Under the pieces are notes generated by a model. It was not told the DNA's origin and made no database searches. It saw only the letters and a program-made list of their open reading frames with translations. From contig PMKA01000428.1 of NCBI GenBank assembly GCA_003157575.1, positions 1-9,297 on the forward strand: a stretch of 9,297 bases of DNA, in the 5' to 3' direction. Made by a program: the position numbers and the translations under genes. This document shows, in pieces, positions 6,672-9,297 of this stretch (the stretch's first letter is position 1; each line of letters opens with the position of its first letter). The DNA is from Opitutia bacterium. Lineage in GTDB: Bacteria; Verrucomicrobiota; Verrucomicrobiia; Opitutales; Opitutaceae.

Positions 6672-7757
6672 TCAGCGTTGGGCGACGTAAGGTTCGATTG
6701 GGCGGAGGCCGGGTCGCGCGCAGGCCGCGTCGCGCGCGGCGCTGTCGGCGAAAAGATAGGCCGCGTACCCGCCAAACCCGCCGCCGCAATATTTCGATGC
6801 CAGCATTCCCGGCAGGTCGGCCGGCAGCGGGGCCATGCCTTCAGCGGTCTGAACGGCCGAGGACTGGCGCACGGCCTCGGCCAATTGCGCCAGGTCCTGC
6901 CGCCACACCGCGTCGCGGGCGGTCCGGCCGGCGCGCTCGATGGCGTCGTAGTTGCGCGGCTGGTTGGCCACGCCGGGGGTTGAATGCTGCGTCCCGGTCC
7001 AGAAGACCGCCATGCGTCCACGCAAGAAAGCCCCGTCTGTCTTGATTTCCAGCTCCGGACGCCGGCCGCTCCGCCAGACGCACAGGCCGGACTCGGAAAT
7101 GACCGCCGGGTCCTGCCAGCCGACGCCCAGGTCGAGCTCTGAATCCACGCCATTGCAGCCGTTGAGCAAGGCCCACGCCCCGCTGCCGCCGAGCCCGGCG
7201 TTGCGTTCGTATGGCCAGGACCGCAACGACACGGCGGGCGAGATCGCGCAGTTGACGATGTAGGCGCCCGGCCGTGCGAAACGCGGCACGTCGAGCCAGC
7301 CGCCCGCAAAATCGACCCGCAACGGCGCTTCCTGGGGCGCGCGTATCCAACGCACAATGTCGGAGGTGGAAACCGGAGGAAATTGCGGCGGTGTCTTGGG
7401 CAGGACGACATAGCGCGCCCCGGTCTGCGCGCAGAGCGCCTGTTTGGCGGCGCCGTACCGGTCGTCCTCGGTCACGGCGAGGATGTGAGGCCGCAGGAGG
7501 AGGAACTGTTCCTTGAATTCGAGCCCCTCGTCCGGCCCGCCGCCGATCACCACCTCATCCACCGGCCCAAGCGACGCGATCAGCGCCCGCTTGTGCTCGT
7601 CGGGCAGGGAGCTGCGCCTCTGGCGTTCCCGCCACAGGACGTCAGCTGAGGCGAAGGACACCGTGAGGTGGTCGCCAAGCGCGCGGGCTTCGCGGAAGAA
7701 CTGCAGGTGGCCGGCGTGGACGATATCGTAGAAGCCAGAGACAAAGACCTTGATCAT
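6672..7757 (-). CDS. HxGH nucleotidyltransferase fused to a compact GHMP-kinase-like domain
   Basis: This 361-residue protein has two parts. The N-terminal part (1-138) is a cytidylyl/adenylyltransferase: VFVSGFYDIVHAGH with His14 and His17, LPDEHKRALIASL (51-63), and VSTSDIVRWI (129-138) as the closing STT/I-like segment. The C-terminal part (about 143-340) looks like a GHMP kinase of the fucokinase/heptose-7-phosphate-kinase branch: APLRVDFAGGWLDVP (144-158), a glycine-rich phosphate loop GLGGSGAWA (188-196), GVGWQDP (211-217), and motif 3 KYCGGGFGGYA (322-332). Only about 30-40 residues separate the first two motifs; these kinases usually have roughly 90, so the kinase is shortened but keeps its signatures. 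A bifunctional enzyme that phosphorylates and then nucleotide-activates a small sugar is plausible; HldE and FKP do this with other domain combinations. The substrate is unknown. The ATG at 7757 has no Shine-Dalgarno sequence and follows a long leader. A GHMP relic without activity is the main alternative. Confidence 0.85.
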   Translation of the reverse strand: MIKVFVSGFYDIVHAGHLQFFREARALGDHLTVSFASADVLWRERQRRSSLPDEHKRALIASLGPVDEVVIGGGPDEGLEFKEQFLLLRPHILAVTEDDRYGAAKQALCAQTGARYVVLPKTPPQFPPVSTSDIVRWIRAPQEAPLRVDFAGGWLDVPRFARPGAYIVNCAISPAVSLRSWPYERNAGLGGSGAWALLNGCNGVDSELDLGVGWQDPAVISESGLCVWRSGRRPELEIKTDGAFLRGRMAVFWTGTQHSTPGVANQPRNYDAIERAGRTARDAVWRQDLAQLAEAVRQSSAVQTAEGMAPLPADLPGMLASKYCGGGFGGYAAYLFADSAARDAACARPGLRPIEPYVAQR

Positions 7758-7884
7758 TGGAGCAGGAGGCGAGCAGGACGCAGGACGGTGCGGGCGTCAA
7801 CCCGGAGTGGGGAAGGATTTTCGGCATCCGGCAATTGCAGCCGAGGCCGTCAGGTTGTCTTTGCTCGCAGGTGTTGTGAACCAT

Positions 7885-7925
7885 ACGGTGCACTTCCAGG
7901 GTTAAGCCGCACCGTGGCCTGGAAG
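7885..7925. promoter_or_regulatory. Two interleaved perfect inverted repeats (mutually exclusive hairpins or pseudoknot)
   Basis: ACGGTGC (7885-7891) pairs with GCACCGT (7909-7915), and CTTCCAGG (7893-7900) pairs with CCTGGAAG (7918-7925). Each left arm precedes the other pair's right arm, so the stems cross. An RNA of either strand could form one hairpin or the other, or a pseudoknot, though the 1-nt and 2-nt connecting loops are tight for both at once. The element would lie in the leader of the minus-strand fused gene (its 3' edge is 127 nt before the ATG) or upstream of the peptidase gene. A regulatory function is inferred. Confidence 0.4.
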
Positions 7926-7941
7926 CCGCCGTTTCAACGGA

Positions 7942-7957
7942 TTCGACAAGCTCAGGG
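7942..7957 (+). repeat. REP-like sequence TTCGACAAGCTCAGGG
   Basis: The 16-mer TTCGACAAGCTCAGGG matches, from memory, a short motif that recurs between genes in many GC-rich bacterial genomes, usually as one arm of a CCCTTCGACAAGCTCAGGG hairpin. Here the left CCC arm is replaced, and a similar GGCAGGCTCAGGGG follows at 7972-7985, as in a decayed pair. Copy number in this genome cannot be judged from one window. Confidence 0.35.
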
Positions 7958-8032
7958 TCTGCGGCACCGCAGGCAGGCTCAGGGGTCCGAGCAGACTGGG
8001 GCGCTTTCCGGCGGACCCGTGTCGGCTCCAGA

Positions 8033-8071
8033 GGGCGGCGCCCGCCCGCGACAGTTTGTATTTTCTTGTTT
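8033..8071 (+). terminator. GC hairpin followed by T-rich tract
   Basis: GGGCG-GCGCC-CGCCC (8033-8047) is followed after 7 nt by a T-rich tract running to about 8075. The shape resembles an intrinsic terminator on the plus strand, but the gap between stem and T-tract is long and no plus-strand gene lies just upstream. It could attenuate a leader of the peptidase gene, or the AT-rich patch could simply be promoter-proximal DNA. Confidence 0.2.
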
Positions 8072-8148
8072 TGTCTCCCCGAACCGTGAAACTGCCCCTG
8101 ACCGTTTGCAGCGCCGAGATTCCTTTTCCCGACAATACCCCAAACAAC

Positions 8149-9297
8149 ATGTCAGCATTCCGATTTGGTTTTTTTCTGCTCCTTTCTATTCTGCCCGCCG
8201 GCGCGAACTGGGCCGCGGGATCCGAGTCTTACGACCTGAGCCGCACCAGCCCTGTTCCGGACACCGAACCGGTCCCGATCGTCGACTTTTTCCGCCCGCT
8301 GGTCCTGCAGCAGCCGCAACTAAACCTGTCCGGCACGCATATCGCGGCGCTCGTAACCGCAGGCGAGGACAAACATGAGCTCATGGTATATGAGCTGGAA
8401 ACAAAGACGGCCGAACGGGTCGGCGGTTCCGGCGACAAGGATGTCTATCGATTTAGCTGGCTCAACGACAGAAGACTGGTTTTCGAGCTCGGCGCGCGAA
8501 AGCTCTATGGTCTCGGTTTGTTTGCCGCCAACGTCGGATCAATCGGGAAAGCCTATCCGTTGCTGCAGTATTACGGTTCGCGTCTGGTCGCCGTACCAAC
8601 GCAAAACCGCCTCCGGCCGCTGGTCTGGAACAGCTATGACAACCTGGAGACCGGGAAGGATCTCGGAGTGGCGGCGATCGACACCGACATTGCTGGTGGC
8701 ATTTTTATCAACGCGCTTAAGGCCGGAGCCACCTATAGCGACCTGATGGTTGCGCGCGACAACAACGAGCGGCACATCGTCAACCGTTATCCCGCGGCCG
8801 AACCGGGAATCGGCTACCAATATCTGGCGGACAAGGAGGGAAGGCTCGAATTTGCGATCACCATCCTGAATGGGCGGTCGATATTGCACCGGCTGATGGA
8901 CCGGCGTTGGGTAGAATGCCCCGTGGATTTGGAGGACATCGGCGTCGTTGGCTGCGGCGACGAGCCGGGACAGTTGCTGGTCCGGGGGCCCCGCCAGAAC
9001 GGGAAGCCGCGTGCGTTGCAGTTCATGGAAGGCGCAACCGGCAAGCTGGGCGATGTGGTGCTGCAGGACGAAGCCTATGAATTCTACGGCGGCGGTCTGT
9101 CGGATGGCTGGGTGTATCGCGATCCCGTCACCCATCTGGTCATCGGCGCCGTGTACGAACGCAATGGACCCAACGTGGTCTGGTTCAACGAGACCTATCG
9201 TGCGCTGCAGAAGATACTGGATGGGTTCTTCCCGGGCGTGGTCGTCCGGATATTGGGAAGCGACGAGGCTCAAAAGATCTTTCTCGTCGCCACGTTT
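8149..9297 (+). CDS. S9-family (prolyl oligopeptidase-like) peptidase, N-terminal part, cut by window edge
   Basis: The frame is open from ATG at 8149 to the edge, 383 codons. Residues 1-23 form a signal peptide (MSAFRF, then hydrophobic GFFLLLSILPAGA, with possible cleavage after WAA), so the product is exported to the periplasm or cell surface. After it, PVPIVDFFRP (42-51) and QQPQLNLSGTHIAALV resemble the start of secreted S9 peptidases (often annotated dipeptidyl aminopeptidase/acylaminoacyl-peptidase). Repeating propeller-like units follow, such as HELMVYELETKTAERVGG, VYRFSWLNDRRLVFEL and, near the edge, NVVWFNETYRALQKILDGFFPG. This is the N-terminal beta-propeller that gates the active site. 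The catalytic alpha/beta-hydrolase domain with its Ser-Asp-His triad would lie beyond 9297, so activity cannot be checked. No Shine-Dalgarno sequence precedes the ATG. It could instead be a propeller-only homologue. Confidence 0.75.
   Translation, partial: MSAFRFGFFLLLSILPAGANWAAGSESYDLSRTSPVPDTEPVPIVDFFRPLVLQQPQLNLSGTHIAALVTAGEDKHELMVYELETKTAERVGGSGDKDVYRFSWLNDRRLVFELGARKLYGLGLFAANVGSIGKAYPLLQYYGSRLVAVPTQNRLRPLVWNSYDNLETGKDLGVAAIDTDIAGGIFINALKAGATYSDLMVARDNNERHIVNRYPAAEPGIGYQYLADKEGRLEFAITILNGRSILHRLMDRRWVECPVDLEDIGVVGCGDEPGQLLVRGPRQNGKPRALQFMEGATGKLGDVVLQDEAYEFYGGGLSDGWVYRDPVTHLVIGAVYERNGPNVVWFNETYRALQKILDGFFPGVVVRILGSDEAQKIFLVATF

Larger units (their letters stand above)
7758..8148. other. 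Intergenic region between divergent fused-transferase and S9 peptidase genes
   Basis: This 391-bp stretch shows no supported gene. Open frames through it are extensions of antisense frames with no family resemblance. It is rich in inverted repeats: an interleaved pair at 7885-7925, CTGCGG-CA-CCGCAG at 7959-7972, GGGTCCG (7983-7989) with CGGACCC (8012-8018), and GGGCG-GCGCC-CGCCC at 8033-8047. The last is followed by an unusually AT-rich patch (8055-8075). Promoters for both neighbours are expected here, but I cannot identify convincing -35/-10 pairs. Confidence 0.6.

Noticed and set aside
5602..6789. 395-codon minus-strand open frame opposite the tandem nucleotidyltransferase
   Set aside because: Antisense shadow of a plus-strand gene with HxGH motifs.
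8539..9273. 244-codon minus-strand open frame opposite the S9 peptidase
   Set aside because: The plus frame is open from a signal peptide to the edge and resembles S9 propellers; the minus translation has no family features.

Overview
This is a GC-rich, gene-dense stretch from a Gram-negative bacterium. It carries an outer-membrane LPS-assembly protein (LptD), a kleisin of the SMC-ScpAB condensin, and the start of a signal-peptide-bearing S9-family peptidase. Together with the frequent absence of Shine-Dalgarno sequences, this suggests Verrucomicrobiota, perhaps the Opitutales group. That placement is my inference from the style of the proteins, not from a marker gene, and I hold it with moderate to low confidence.

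Layout. Positions 1-5412 hold five tightly packed minus-strand genes, read in the order: mtnA-type sugar-phosphate isomerase (5412-4339), class II aldolase (4357-3785, overlapping mtnA by 19 nt), lptD (3677-1575), an RsmB/NOP-family rRNA m5C methyltransferase (1578-367, TTG start overlapping the lptD stop), and scpA (324-1, running off the left edge). Positions 5413-5736 form a divergent intergenic region with a 12-bp direct repeat and a palindrome beside the next start codon. A plus-strand gene at 5737-6558 encodes two tandem cytidylyltransferase-like domains, the first lacking its HxGH motif. It converges on a minus-strand gene (7757-6672) encoding one intact HxGH nucleotidyltransferase domain fused to a short GHMP-kinase-like domain. 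A 391-bp non-coding region (7758-8148) follows, containing interleaved inverted repeats and a REP-like sequence. The window ends inside a plus-strand S9-family peptidase that starts at 8149.

How the genes work together. The isomerase and aldolase would act in sequence: a 5-modified ribose-1-phosphate (methylthioribose-1-P or 5-deoxyribose-1-P) is isomerised to the ribulose-1-P, then cleaved to dihydroxyacetone phosphate and a small aldehyde. That is the logic of the known DHAP shunt and of 5-deoxyribose disposal. The kinase or phosphorylase that would supply the substrate is not in the window. LptD, the rRNA methyltransferase and ScpA are housekeeping proteins that probably share transcription with the salvage pair without being functionally related.

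The most unusual part is the convergent nucleotidyltransferase pair. Three related nucleotidyltransferase domains and one kinase domain occur in two neighbouring genes, which suggests an uncharacterised route for phosphorylating and nucleotide-activating a small sugar or polyol, possibly for the cell envelope. The substrate cannot be read from the sequence.
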